From positions 11,647,777 to 11,711,776 of the forward strand of contig CM020619.1 in NCBI GenBank assembly GCA_009829735.1: a DNA stretch of 64,000 nucleotides. The letters run 5' to 3'. The translations under genes and the position numbers were made by a program. The notes beneath the pieces are model-generated. The model was not told where the DNA came from and made no database searches. It was given only the letters and a program-made list of their open reading frames with translations. Each line of letters starts with the position of its first letter. Positions within the stretch are counted from its first letter, which is position 1. Of the stretch, positions 53,231-64,000 are shown one piece after another. This stretch comes from Pyropia yezoensis. Taxonomy: Eukaryota; Rhodophyta; Bangiophyceae; Bangiales; Bangiaceae.

Positions 53231-56055
53231 TGATGGGAGTGGACGACACCGCGTAGCCAGCCGTGGCGCTCTCTGCGGAAGAGCACCTCCTGGCCAACCC
53301 CAAAGTACGGGACCACCGTTCCGGGGTGCAACAGTGCGCCGCGCAGGCGGTCCGCGGCGGTGTGCCGCTCCATGGTGGCGCGCGCGACCTGCATTGCGCG
53401 CGCGCGGTCCGCGATGGATGGCGCGGCGTGGGCGTTTTCGCCAATGAGGAGGCGGGGTGGCTCGCTGGTTACGGCCGTGGTGGGCGCGATCCCGTGCGCG
53501 CGGGGCGCGTCGTTCCGCGCCTTGTAAGCCATGGCGAGCGCCAGGTCTGTGGCCAGGGCGGGGGTCTCCGACATGATGCGGAGGTAGGCGTCGCGGATGG
53601 GGCCGTGATGGCGTTCTTGGCAGCCGATGGACCATGGGGCTTCGGTGGGTGCAACGCGCCAGTGGATGCCCATTGAGTTAAGCGCGTTGACGACGACGTC
53701 GTTTTCCGCTTCTGAGCCGCGGTCTGTCATGACGGCTTCGGGGCGGCCGTGGATGACCAGCCACGCGAGGTAGAGCAGGGCAAAGATGATCTCGCCACGC
53801 ATGGATGAGACAAATCGGCCTTGCCTATGGTCGGTGTGTAGACACGTGATGTCGAGCACCTTGGGAGCCGTCGGTGAGATTTGGAAGACTTCCATGGCGA
53901 TGACCTTGTTGAAGACAAGTGGTCGGAGTGGCGACGCGTATCGGGGGCGGCGGGGTAGGTGCGAGTACGTTTAACACGGTACGCAGGCCGTGGTGATGTC
54001 CTTGAGGGTGGCGATATCGGACGCCTAGAAAGTGTGGGGTGGGAAGGCGCTAGTGAGCGTGGCGACACTGGCGTGGCCAAACTGGCGGTGTGCCAGCGAC
54101 AGTTCCGCTCGCGTGTAGTAGAGGGATGTTGCGGAGGTGGGCGTGAGGGGTTCTGGCGGGGGGGGGGTGGTGAGGTGGCCCCGTTGGATAGCGCACTGCA
54201 CAGGTGTGTCCTCTGGTGCGAAGGTGGCGAGCTTCTTCGCGGTGTGGACGACGAGGTTGAGGCGCATGTGAGAGGGGAGGCCGATGAGAAGGGGCACGAT
54301 GTCGTGCCGGAGCACGAAAACCCGTGGTAGGTGGATGTAGAGGGTGGCGCCCATTGTCGCCGTCGTTGCTAGGCGCAGGGAAACGCACCCAACGGTGTCG
54401 GGCACTTCGTGGCCCATGGCTCATCGGGCGGTTGTTGAGGCCATGGGTGATGTTGCGTGCTGGGGGTTGCGAGCCAGCCACGCATCGCCGACGATGTCGC
54501 CAGGGCTGCCAATGTCCAGGATGGCGGTGTTGATGGCGGGCTCCGAGACAGCCCACGACGCTGCCAGGACGAGTAGTTCTTGGGGTGGGATGGGCGGCGG
54601 AGCGATGAGCGGCGGCGTGGTGTGGTCCGTGAGAGTAGGCGGCGTGGTTGTGGTCGCGTGCCGCTCGTCCTGCGGGGGGCGACTGGAACCGCCGCGCAGG
54701 TTGGGGCACTGGCGGGCGAAGTGGTCGGTGCCTTGGCAGTTGTGGCACGGGTTGCTTGGGCCCGGTCCACGATATCTGCTGAGCGGGCGGACGGTGGCGC
54801 GGTCCGTGCGGTATGGCGTGGAAGAGTTGGCCCTAAACCTCTTGAGGACGTAGAATGCGCGGTTGGGCTCGTCAGGGTCCGTGTCCACGTTCACCATCAT
54901 TGTGTCGGTGTCGGCGTGTGTCGTGTTGTCGGCCGTGTCGGTTACGTAGGTGGGGGTGGGAGTGGTAGTGACGGCCGACGCGGGGGGGAGAGTGGTGACC
55001 GCGTTTTCCGGTGGACGCGTTGACGGCGGGCCCGTCGTGAGCATCAGCTTGGCACGTGCCGCTAAGATGTGGGGGTCGCCAGCCGAGTCCGGGATGACGG
55101 TGGCTGCAAACCACTGACCGCGAATGGCGTCCATGATTTTGTCCGTCAGCATGTCGGCGGTGTGGTAACGTGCGGGCAGCTGAGTCTGGAGCGTGACGAG
55201 TCTGCCGATCATACGCTCGAATCCGACGACCTCGGTGTCGCCTTCCACATGTGGCTCGGAGGCAACGGTGGCGGTCTGCCACAGGGTGCGGTTGCGCAGG
55301 TTGCGGGCAGTTGAAGATACGCGGTTGTCGATTGCGTCCCATATGGCGTCGGCAGAGTACCCGTCCAGGTCGTGGATGAGCGCCGGGAGGTTGTGCTCCG
55401 TTTGCTGGACGGAAAACTGGATGCAGTTGGCAGGCTGGTTGTGCGGCACGCCAAAAGCGTCGCACTTCTTGAAGAAGGTGGTGCGTGCGCGAGTAACGGA
55501 CCCATCGTCGCGTCCGCCGTATTGGCGGACGGGGGTGTAGAACTGCGCCATGTAGCGCACGGAGCTTGATACGCTTCGCCGGTACGTCCCTTGGTTGGGC
55601 TCCTCGGCGGCCAGCGACACAAAGATGGGCGCGGTGAGTGGCGGTGTAGCCGCGAAGCTTGGCGGTGGCGCCGGCGGGGCGGAGTTGTCTGCTGGTGTAG
55701 TGGAGGCGCTGGTGGCGAGCGTCGGATCGTGTCCACGCAAGGCGGCTACGTTCAGGTAGTGGCCGTCCAGGTAGCTCTTGAGGACAGACTTGCGGGATGC
55801 GCCGTGGATGGATCTTGACAGATGGACCGGGTAGGGCGCCCAGATACTGTTGATCAACACGGAGATGCGCGGCGTCTGGTTGTTCGTGAGGGCGTCGAGG
55901 TCGTAGTCGCCAATGATGATCCCGACCGCGGAGCAGATGCCATCGTCTGTTCAGGATTGGGCGCCAGCGACATGGGCGGCGGCGAGGCGGTGGGTGATGT
56001 CGGTGAAGTTGGTGGGGTCGGTCGTGATGGTGTCGATGAATGAGGACAGGTCCAT
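53203..56055 (-). pseudogene. Copia Gag-protease-integrase, several in-frame stops
   Basis: One unshifted frame from ATG 56055 (MDLSSFIDTITTD). Gag with a zinc knuckle CX2CX4HX4C (CHNCQGTDHFARQC) lies near 54740. The protease region has LDIGSPGD, where DSG is usual. The gag-pre-integrase zinc site is HRQFGH then CVPC. The integrase has Asp in DITCLHTD, Asp in VMTDRGSE and Glu in CQERHH. Stops: TGA 55951-55953, TGA 54421-54423, TAG 54025-54027 and TAA 53971-53973; the frame ends with TGA at 53203. The two internal TGA codons stand where CGA would be a natural ancestor. The absence of shifts suggests point decay after insertion. Confidence 0.88.
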
Positions 56056-56183
56056 GACGGGGCGAGGTGGTGGAGGCGGGTAGTGTGCAGCGGTCCGTGG
56101 CGTGGAGGTCCTGGCGCGCAGCGGGTGATGTTGCGTGGGAGGAAGGCCGGGCTACGGGGGTGGGGAGCGTGAACCCTCAGCGT

Positions 56184-56202
56184 CGGTGACCCAAAACTAC
56201 CA
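56184..56202 (-). promoter_or_regulatory. Copia primer-binding site
   Basis: Minus strand TGGTAGTTTTGGGTCACC begins exactly inside the 5' LTR. It differs from the E1-E3 site, so another tRNA or tRNA fragment would be used. Confidence 0.6.
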
Positions 56203-56338
56203 TGTGGATAGTCGTGTCTTGGAAGGTTGCCGCCCGAGATCGGCCGACGTGCGGCCGCGGGCGGGTCTCCTTTTATTGCAGACAGATAGTTTATGCGGGT
56301 AAATATCAAGTACGATGCGGCTGTAGTTATCTCTCACA
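56203..56338 (-). repeat. Copia 5' LTR (136 bp)
   Basis: TGTGGATAG to TCTCTCACA on the plus strand. On the minus strand AATAAA (56272-56277) could act as a polyadenylation signal. The length is small for a copia LTR. Confidence 0.92.
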
Positions 56339-56343
56339 AAAAC
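56339..56343. repeat. Target-site duplication AAAAC, right
   Basis: Pairs with 50334-50338. Confidence 0.9.
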
Positions 56344-56687
56344 ACATCAGAATCAGCGTCGTGCTACGCTTGAGTTTTCGACCTCCGCGTATCACGGGTC
56401 GAGAAGAGATCCCATAAGTACTGGCCGCCAATACTCGGGCGATTTCCAAGCCAGCGTATGGTGGATGCACGCTCATGAAACAAGTGAGTATTCGGGATGC
56501 TGAGCGAAAATGGTACGAGTACCGTCAATACTTTTGAAAAGTACGCGCGTATACGCTTGAGCCAGATACGCTTGACAACCCCTAGTGGCAAGGCCACTGG
56601 CGCCCGCAGGAACGAGAGGTAAACACATAGAATACATATGCCACCATCAGAGAGGCAGGCCAAACATGCTTGCACCTGACGGCGGCG
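56344..56687. other. Intergenic, AT-richer
   Basis: No open frame of interest. It separates the copia element from the 3' end of the next minus-strand gene and probably contains that gene's 3' UTR. Confidence 0.4.
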
Positions 56688-58156
56688 TTAAAACAGCGTC
56701 CTCGGCTTGGCGCGTGCCCCGCGCCGGCCGCTACGGGACGACGCCACCGACGGCGCCACCGGCCGGCCGCGCCCCCCCGACGCGGGCGCCCGCCCGATGC
56801 CGCCGCCACGGCCTGCCGACGCTCTCGACGCGCCAGACGGCGGCGGCGGCGGCGGTGGCGCCACCGCCGGCGCCGGCGCTGACGGCGCGGGAGCCACCAC
56901 CGCAGCGGTCGCGGGGGCGGCGACAGCTGCCCTGTCGGGGGCGGCGGCGGCGGCGGCGGCGGCGGCGGCACCCGCACCGCCCGACGTGCTCTTCCGCGCG
57001 CCCCCCCGCCGTCGGTGCGACGGTGGGGGCGGCGGCCGCGGCGGCGGCGGCTCCCCATCCGACCCGTCGGATGCCTCGCCCATGACCATCCGCGGCGGGG
57101 GGCGCGGCACGACCGGCAACGACGGCGACGGCAAGGCGGTCGCCTCAACGAGGCCTCCCCCCCCGTCCACGCCTGCCGGTGGGGACGGCAGCACCGACAG
57201 CGGCGGTGGCGCCGGCGGCGACCGCGGTGCCACGCCCGCCACGCCAGAGAGGAGCGCGACAATCGCCGGGTCGCCGCCGGGGCCACCACCCGCCGCCGCC
57301 GCCGCCGGCGTCCCCTCCCCCCCACCCAACGGCGGCCGGCTCGGCCGCGGCGCCCCCGCCGCACGCACGCCGTGCCACCAGGCGGGCGGCGGGGGCGGCG
57401 GCGGCCGCCGTGGCACCAGCCCCGCGGCAGCCAGGAAGGACGCCAGCCGCTGCGCGCGGGCCGACGGGGCGGGAGCGGCCGCCGGCGGGGGGAATAATGG
57501 CAGCCGATTCAGGGACGGTGGCATCGCCACCGCCGCCGCCGCGGGGGGGGGCGGCGACGGCGGCGGGGGCGCCCACGCGGGCCGCCGTGACGGCGGTGGC
57601 GCCCCCACCCCCGCCGGCGGTGGCGGAAACGGTGGGGGGGCGGACGGCGCCACGGGCGGCACCGCCGGCAGCGGCGGCGGCGGTGGCGGCGGCGGGGGAG
57701 GCCCGAGGCGGGCGGCGGCGGCCGCCCATGCCTGCGGCGGCACGGCCGCGGCGGAGCGGCCGACGGCGGCGGCGATGCGGTCCCAGGCGCCGCCCCCCTC
57801 TCCTTCCCGCTGGTAGAGGCGCACGTGGGCGGGGCGCCCCCCCCCCCGTGCCGCCCCTCCTCCCCCGGCGGCACACCCCCCCGCGCCGCCACCCGACGGC
57901 GCGGCGGCGGCGGCGTCCACCGCGGGCACCGCCGCGGCGACCGCCCCCAGGAGCGCCCACGCCGGCCGCAGCGCGTACGCGACGAGCAGCCGCCCCGCCA
58001 CCGCCGGCGGTACCGCCGCCGCCGCCGCCGTCGCGGTGCCCGCGTACGGGCCCACCGTGGCCAGCCGCAGGTGCAAGCAGTGGCGGCGGCCGTCGGCCGC
58101 CGCCGCCCCACCGCCGCCGTCGGCCGCGGGCGCCAGCCACAGCGCCGGCATCGGGC

Positions 58157-58187
<31 letters not shown>

Positions 58188-58518
58188 GCCGTCGCCGCCG
58201 GCAGCGGCGGCGGTGGCGGCGGCAGCCAGCGGGGCCGCCACCCCCAGCGGCACCGCCTCCCCGTGGGGGCCCACCAGCGGCGCCCCCACCGCGGCCACCA
58301 CCTCCCCCGCGGCCGTGACGCCAAAGAGGGTCACCACCGCGGCGCCACCACCGCCGCCGGCGCCACCGCCGGCGCCACCGCCGGTGCGGCCACCGCCGGG
58401 GGCGGGCCCTATCGCCAGCTGCACCCCCCCGCCGGCGCCGCCGGCAAGATGAATCCACGGCGTCCCCGCCAGGCGGGACGCCGCCGCAACAGCTTCTGGA
58501 GGAACCGGGGGGGGGGGT

Positions 58519-58591
<73 letters not shown>

Positions 58592-60118
58592 ACGCCGACG
58601 CCGACGCCGCTACAGGTGCAGCCGTGGCCACCGCCGGGGGTGCAAGGGTGACCGCCGCCGCCGCAGCCGCCGCCACCGGGAACGCAGGGGCGGCCGCCGC
58701 CACCGTCGCCGCCGAGGGAGGCCCCACCGGCGGCCAAGCGGGGGGCGGCGGCAGCGGCGGCGACGGGGCGGGGAGGCCGCCTACCGCCCCCGCGCCCGCC
58801 ACGGCGGGTAGACACGCAGCGGCCGAGGCGGCGGCCGTGCGTGCTGGCAGGGGCGCCCCTGCCGGCGATGATGCCACTGCCAGTGGCGCCACTGGCCCGC
58901 CAGGCGTGCGCCATCGCGCAGCGGCGGCATCCTCACTGGTGGCCGGCGACGGGGTGGAGTCAAAGGCTGGGGCGGCGGCGGGGGCGGCGGCGGCAGCGGG
59001 AGCGGGGGCAGGAGCGGGGGCAGGAGCGGCAGCGGGAGCGGGAGCGGGAGCGGGAGCGGGAGCGGGGGCGGGAGCGGGAGCGGGAGCGGGAGCGGGAGCG
59101 GGAGCGGGAGCGGGAGCGGGAGCGGGAGCGGGAGCGGGAGCGGGGGCGGGAGCGGGCGCAGGGGCAGGGGCAGGGGCGAAAACGGGAGCGGGAGCGGGAG
59201 CAGGGGCGGGCGCGACGGGCGGGGGCGGCGCAGGCGCAGGCGCCAGCGCCACCCCCCCCCCCCCCCCCCCCCCCCCGCCGCCGCGGGGGGCCGCGGCGGC
59301 CCCCCGCGGGGGCGGCGCGGGGCGCCCCCCCCCCCCCCCCCCCCAGCGGCGGGAGCGCCCACCCCGGCGACGACGACGCCGGCGCCGCCGGCGACCACGG
59401 CGGCGGCGGCGGCGGCGGGAGGAGGGGGAGGGCGGTGGCGCCACCGGCGGCGACCCGCGGCGCCGTGACCGCGGCGGCGGCGACCGGCGGCGCCGTGACG
59501 GGGACAGGGGGGACGTCGGGGGGGGGTGAGGCGGAGCACCCCCGCCGGCGTTTGCCACTGCCGGCCGTGGCCGCCGCCGGGCGGGCGGCGGTGGCCATCC
59601 ACGCACGGCGGGGCGCCGACCCCCCCCGTGCGAGCGCGCAGACCGCGAGCGCGCAGACGCCCGTGGGCGTCGCGCGGCGACAAGGGCGTGTGAACGGCGG
59701 GTGGGGGGGGGGGGGGGGGGGGGGAGTAAGCGAGGGGAAGGGGAGGGGGGGGGGGCGGGAGGGAGGGGGGGGGGGGGAAGCGGCAGGCGGGCGGCACGCT
59801 CGTGCAGCCGCGCCGGGATACGGGGGGAGGGGGGCAAAGGGCGGGCGGGGAGGGAGTGGAGGGGAGGAGGGTTGGGGCGGGGGGGGGGTGGGTGCCGGCG
59901 AGCGCGCCGCGCGCAGGCCAAGGGGTGGTGGGCTGGGAGGGGGCGCCGGCGGGGCGCCGCAGCCGCGCAAGCGCCGCAGCCGCGCAGCGCCGCTTGCGCG
60001 CTGGCACTGCGTCGCGGCGGACCGAGCGGCGTGTCACCGTGCGCACGGTGGGGGGGTGGTGCGCCTGCCGAGTATGACTCTACGCGTGGCCGCACCGTTT
60101 TTTCTTCTTCTTGCTCCA
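56688..60118 (-). CDS. Large Pro/Ala/Gly-rich low-complexity protein (start uncertain)
   Basis: The frame is open from 60800 to a TAA at 56688. I prefer the ATG near 60118 (MEQEEEKTV); upstream sequence reads as non-coding. The N-terminal half is almost wholly low complexity: Pro/Ser/His-rich, then an (Ala-Pro)n stretch from the hexamer at 58995-59155, then poly-Ala from (GCC)24. Non-repetitive islands follow: TPWIHLAGG, HCLHLRLATVGPYAG, GRLLVAYALRPAWALLGAV, AWDRIAAAVGRSAAAV (weakly like a SANT/Myb helix) and SLNRLPLFPP. The end is basic (SGRRGARAKPRTLF). Two C runs (59252-59276, 59325-59344) may be miscounted, so the N-terminal frame is unreliable. Function unknown; a nuclear regulatory protein is only a guess. 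Confidence 0.45.
58519..58590. repeat. (GCC)n microsatellite, about 24 units
   Basis: Encodes poly-Ala on the minus strand. Confidence 0.95.
58995..59155. repeat. (GGAGCG)n hexamer repeat
   Basis: About 26 units with a few GGGGCG variants; encodes alternating Ala-Pro on the minus strand. Confidence 0.93.
59252..59344. repeat. Two long C homopolymers (25 and 20 bases)
   Basis: Runs at 59252-59276 and 59325-59344 separated by CCGCGGGGGG-type sequence; the length is doubtful. A comparable G run is at 59703-59724. Confidence 0.85.
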
Positions 60119-60603
60119 TTAAGTGGCCCCCGTGGGGGCCACGTGGGCCCCGTGGATGCCGTGCCCGCCGCGCACTTCCCGCCACGCGCCGGCCAGTCTG
60201 GCGCAAGCGCGAGCGCGCCGGGACGGGTCGCTCGCCCCCCTCTCCCCACGTGGCGGGTGCGCGCGTCGAGTCGGCGGGATCATGCTTTGTTATTGCTTGC
60301 CTTTCTCCATTGTAACTTACCGAGCGATCGACTGGGTCGAGTGCGGCGGTGGGGGAGGTGCAATCGTATCTCCAGTGGGGAGCGCGACTGACTGGGACGG
60401 TCGACCTGACGGGGGACCGGGCCAGGCGGGCGGGCGTGGCCACGGCGCGGCGCCGTACTCCACGACCACCGCCTGCCTCCACCCTTGCCCCCCGCCGGGT
60501 CGGCACGTCCGTCGTCTTTCGCGCTGTGGAGCTACCCCCTTGGCGCTCAGACGACGTCTGGGGCCTCGCGGCTCTGGGCTGACGGTACCTGGGTTGCGGC
60601 CCG

Positions 60604-61937
60604 ATGCTGGCGCTTGCGTCAACGCTGCCCCTCTCGGAGGGCCGTGGTACGGGGGTTGGCCCCGCCCCACGCCGGCCCCTTGTGGGTAACGGTGAACTTG
60701 GCCTCGTGGTGGAGCGCGTGTTTCGTGCTGTGGCGGTCCTCCCGTTCGCTTGGGCTCCGGTCAAGGAGCCGATCCAAGTCGCACCGGGGGCGCTGCCCAA
60801 CGTTAGTAGCTGTGCCGGTGACGGGGACGAGATCGAGGAGGTGCGGCGGGATCAAGGTGACGGAGCTGGTGGTGGAGCCGCCAACAACCAAGGCCCTCCC
60901 CCTCCCGCCCCCCCCCCCCCCCCCCCCTCCCCCCCCTCCCCTCCCCCCCGGCCCACCTAACGGCGGAGGCGGCGACGGCCGACCGCCCCGACGGAACCCG
61001 CCACGTGGCGACCGTCGCGCTGCCTTGGCAGTTGACGACGAGGAGGACGCGGAAGACGAGGACGACGACGACCGCACGTGGGACCCGCTGCTCGACAACG
61101 AGCCACCCCCCGACGACGTCTACGGCCGTCTCCCTTCCCGCGTGCAGGCTGCCCCGCCTGCCCACTTTACGCGCGCAGGGGAGCGTCGGGCCTTGGCACG
61201 CCGCATCCCCATCTGGGGCTTCCCTCTGCCCCCATCCCGCCCCGACGAGTTCGGCGACCGATTTCCCCGGCCGTTCCGGGTGCACAACGACAGCCGCTGG
61301 ACCGAGGCGTTTGCGTCTGCCCCCGCCCCCGTCGTCGCCGACGCCCGCACCATCTACAACGTGTCAACCTGGGTGCAGCACCTCCACAACCGCCTGCTGG
61401 AGGCCGAGACGGACCGCCTCGCCGGCGAACTGACGGCGCGCGACCTACTCCAAGAGGTGACCTACTCGCGATCGGCGCTGCACCAGCTCTACCTCATCTT
61501 GGTCACCCGCTACACGGTGCTTCAGTCCCAAACGAACAACCCTACCTTGGCGGCCAACCTCCAAGACCTCCTCCTGGAGCCCGACGATCGCGACGCCATC
61601 TACCGCTCCACCACGGACTTCTTCGCGTCAACGGTCCTCGCCCACCGGGCCTTCTCCGTCTCGCGGGAGCAGGCGGAGCTCGTCCAGCGCCGCCTGCGCC
61701 CCCGGCGTCCCGCGCCGCCTCCAGGCCAGCCCAACCCCAACCAACCCACTGCCGCGGCCCGCCGCCGACAGGCGCGCCGCGATCAAGCCCTTACGAACGC
61801 CCAACGTGCTGGTCAAGGTGGCGGAGGCGGCGGGCCAGGCGGCGGCCATGGCGCCGGCGGGGGCGGCAATGGCCAGCAACCCAACGGTGGCGGCAACCGC
61901 AACGCCGGCAACGGCGGCGGCGGCGGCGCGGCCCGAC

Positions 61938-61987
<50 letters not shown>

Positions 61988-62047
61988 CGTCGCCCGGCGG
62001 GCGGCGCTGGGCCCGGCGGCGCCGGGGAAGCGCCGGCGGCCGCCTGA
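60604..62047 (+). CDS. DIRS-like element Gag (possible frameshift in a C run)
   Basis: First protein of the element that continues to the window end. From 60961 to the TGA at 62045 one frame gives an acidic segment (DDEEDAEDEDDDD), a core without zinc fingers (FGDRFPRPFRVHNDS, YNVSTWVQHLHNRLLEAETDRL, LHQLYLILVTRYTVLQSQ) and a Gly-rich, basic tail. That frame has no ATG. The adjacent frame has ATG 60604 and reads well (LGLVVERVFRAVAVLPFAW) up to the C run at 60908-60950, so a miscounted homopolymer probably splits one gene. A role as particle protein is inferred from position before the polymerase. Confidence 0.6.
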
Positions 62048-64000
62048 GCCGCCCGATGGACGACCGACCGCGTCCCCGCCTAACCAGCGGCGGCGGTCGG
62101 CCAGCCCACCTCGCTTGCCGGGTGGGTGCGCAGCTACACAGGCACGCAACCGGCGGCGCCGGCCACACCGCGCCGCCCGGCGAGCCGCCGTCACGCGGCT
62201 CGCACAAGAGACTGCCCGGGCGCCCCCGCACGCGCACGCACGACGCGTCCGCGGCTCACTGGCGCAGTGGAACAAGATTGGCGCCTCGACCTGGGCTCTC
62301 CAGGTGCTGCACTTTGGTTACCGCATCCCGTGGGTGCGGAAGCCGGCGCACCACCGCTCGGCGCCGTACCCGCAGTCGCCGGCGGACTTGAAGTTTTCTT
62401 CCAAGACGGTGGACGACTGGGCCCACCACGCCTTTGTCCAGGAGCTGAGCCCGGCGGACGCTGCAGCAGCCAAGGACGTCGCGCCGACCTTCGTCGCCAA
62501 GGGCAACTCCAAGGACCGCCTCGTGGTGGACCTGTCGCGCAAGAACGCCAACATGGCCGACAGGAAGTTCAAGTACGACTCCCTGGCCCGCTTCACCGCG
62601 CAGCTGCAGCCCAACGACAACCTGATCAGCTGGGACATCCAGAACGCCTTCTTCCACGTCCCCCTCTCGCCGGCGGACCAGCGTCGGCTGGCGTTCCGGG
62701 TGGGCGACCGCGTGTTTCTCCCGCTCGTGCTCCCGTTCGGCATGAAGCTGTCTCCGTACGTCTTCACCAAGACAATGCGCCCGGTCGTCGCGGCCCTCCG
62801 CCACCGGGGCCTACGCATGATAGAGTACATCGACGAATTCGCCTCGACGGCGCCGGGGCCCGCCCCGTCGTCGTCAGCGGCCGCGACCGCGACGCGGTTG
62901 TGGGTCCTGGACTTCTTTGCTTCCTTGGGCATCGCTGTCCACCCGACCAAGGGCGCCGTCTGCGGGACCACGGCGCTCCCCCTCCTTGGCTTTGTCGTCG
63001 AGACGGAGCGCCGCCTGATCCTCCTCCCGCCCAAGCGCCTGGACGCCATCGTATCCGCGGCCAAGGCGCTGTCGTCGGCGGCCAACAAGAACGGGCGTCG
63101 AGTGCCATTCAAGGCCTTGCAACGCTTCACGGGCAAGGGGGTGGCCTGCACGCCCGCCATCCCCGCGGCGCGGCTCAACCCGCGCCGTCTCTACGCCGCC
63201 CAACGCGGACAGATGACGCACCGCTACGTGCGGCTGTGCCTCGGCGCCCTCCGCGACCTCAAGTGGTGGAGGTCGCTGACGACCTCCCGAGACGTCGGCC
63301 GGGCCCTATGGCCCGCGTCGCTCGGCCTCTTGACGACCGACGCGTCTCCATGGGGCTGGGGCGGCACATGGAACAACCTGGTGCCGGCACAAGGCTTCTT
63401 CGCCGCGGGTTACCTCCCCCTGCACATCAACGTGAAGGAGGTGGCGGCCGTCCGGCTCTCCATCGAGGCCTTCTACCGCCAGTTCCCCCTCTCGAGGGGC
63501 GAGCTCGACCTGCTGATCGACAACAAGGTCGCCATGCACGTGATCAACGCGTGCTTTACGCGCTCTCCCGCGTTGGCCGCAGAGCTGCGGCAGCTTTACG
63601 TCCTGTGCCGCACCCTCGGACTATCCATCCGGGCCTCCTGGATCCCGTCGCTGGCCAACATCTGGGCCGACAAGCTCAGCCGCGACCGAGACGGCACCGA
63701 CTGGCGCCTGGCCGCCCCGCTCTTTCGTCGGCTGGACAGCCTCTTTGGGGTTCACGAGGTCGGCCTCTTCGCGGCGTCGAACAACACCCACTGCGCCCGC
63801 TTCTACTCCTTCCCGGCGTCCCCCGGCTGCGACGCCATCAACGCGCTGGACCAGAGCTGGGCCGTGGGCAACCTCTACGCCAACCCGCCCTTCTCGCTCA
63901 TCCCCCTCGCCTTGAACAAGATCGTGGCCGACTGCGCCACCGTCACCCTCATCTTGCCCATCTGGCAAGCCCAGCTCTGGTGGGCAGAAACCGTCGCGCG
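62040..64000 (+). CDS. DIRS-like Pol: reverse transcriptase, RNase H, methyltransferase-like domain (continues beyond window)
   Basis: The frame is open to the last base and overlaps the end of gag in the +1 frame; no clear ATG is seen, so it may be expressed by frameshift. The RT starts near 62265 (QWNKIGASTWALQVLHFGY), with KGNSKDRLVVDLSRKN, Asp in SWDIQNAFFH and, at the usual YxDD site, YIDE (62826-62837). RNase H: Asp in TTDASPWGWGG, Glu in NVKEVAAV, Asp in LLIDNKVAM and NIWADKLSRD. Then VGLFAASNNTH and LYANPPFSLI, the DNA-adenine-methyltransferase-like region typical of DIRS elements. A tyrosine recombinase should follow outside the window. There are no LTRs, as expected for this order. 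Confidence 0.88.

Larger units (their letters stand above)
50339..56338 (-). mobile_element. Ty1/copia retrotransposon, non-autonomous (no reverse transcriptase), carrying a gypsy fragment
   Basis: Two 136-bp LTRs (50339-50474, 56203-56338) differ at only a few positions and are flanked by a perfect 5-bp repeat. Inside, read on the minus strand, are a primer-binding site, gag, protease, integrase and RNase H, then 2 kb of E2-type sequence and the 3' LTR. The integrase and RNase H regions abut at about 53210-53230 with no reverse transcriptase between them. Mobility would need a helper element. Confidence 0.92.

Noticed and set aside
58624..59529. Plus-strand Gly/Ala protein opposite the Pro/Ala-rich gene
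   Set aside because: It is the complement of the GGAGCG hexamer and GCC repeats; the minus strand has better non-repetitive islands.

Overview
The window reads as nuclear DNA of a GC-rich eukaryote. Coding stretches are long, mostly uninterrupted, very G/C-biased at third positions and full of Ala/Gly/Pro runs. The mobile-element set (chromodomain Ty3/gypsy, Ty1/copia, DIRS-like, piggyBac, KDZ) is eukaryotic. A bangiophyte red alga (Porphyra/Pyropia type) is my best guess, but this rests on composition, few introns and element types, not on a marker gene. Only three or four stretches look like host genes: a MED14-like Mediator subunit (1-2624, 5' end outside the window), a low-complexity Pro/Ala protein (minus strand, 56688 to about 60118), and short fragments at 47.7-48.8 and 49.4-49.6 kb. 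No rRNA, tRNA or CRISPR was seen.

Layout. 1-2.6 kb: MED14-like gene. 2.7-6.6 kb: SWIM-finger KDZ-type transposase. 6.6-8.3 kb: non-coding DNA with an old degenerate repeat. 8.3-26.9 kb: a G-rich satellite built from ~69-bp monomers in ~343-bp higher-order units, split by Ty3/gypsy element E1 (to 20878) and containing a 500-N gap. 26.9-28.1 kb: a 5'-truncated, lower-GC chromovirus integrase fused directly to the satellite. 30.4-32.3 kb: a decayed piggyBac transposase. 32.4-41.5 kb: Ty3/gypsy E2. 41.5-47.7 kb: the older E3, cut by E2. 50.3-56.3 kb: a Ty1/copia element with perfect LTR ends and 5-bp target duplication, but without a reverse transcriptase domain and carrying a 2-kb piece of an E2-type element. 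56.7-60.1 kb: the Pro/Ala-rich gene. 60.6-64 kb: a DIRS-like element running out of the window.

How the parts relate. E1, E2 and E3 are one lineage: gag and pol are separate frames, all on the minus strand, with the same type of primer-binding site, and E1 and E2 end in an integrase chromodomain-like tail. E1, E2 and the E2-type fragment inside the copia element also carry an extra gene on the opposite strand between the end of pol and the 3' LTR. In E2, pol's ATG overlaps the gag stop (ATGA); in E1 it lies 8 nt downstream. The coding sequences of all three are saturated with short perfect hairpins, far above what simple base composition predicts. I regard these hairpins and the conserved antisense gene as the most novel signals. 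Most disabling stop codons can be explained by C-to-T change, one of them proven by comparing two copies, which suggests methylation-driven decay.
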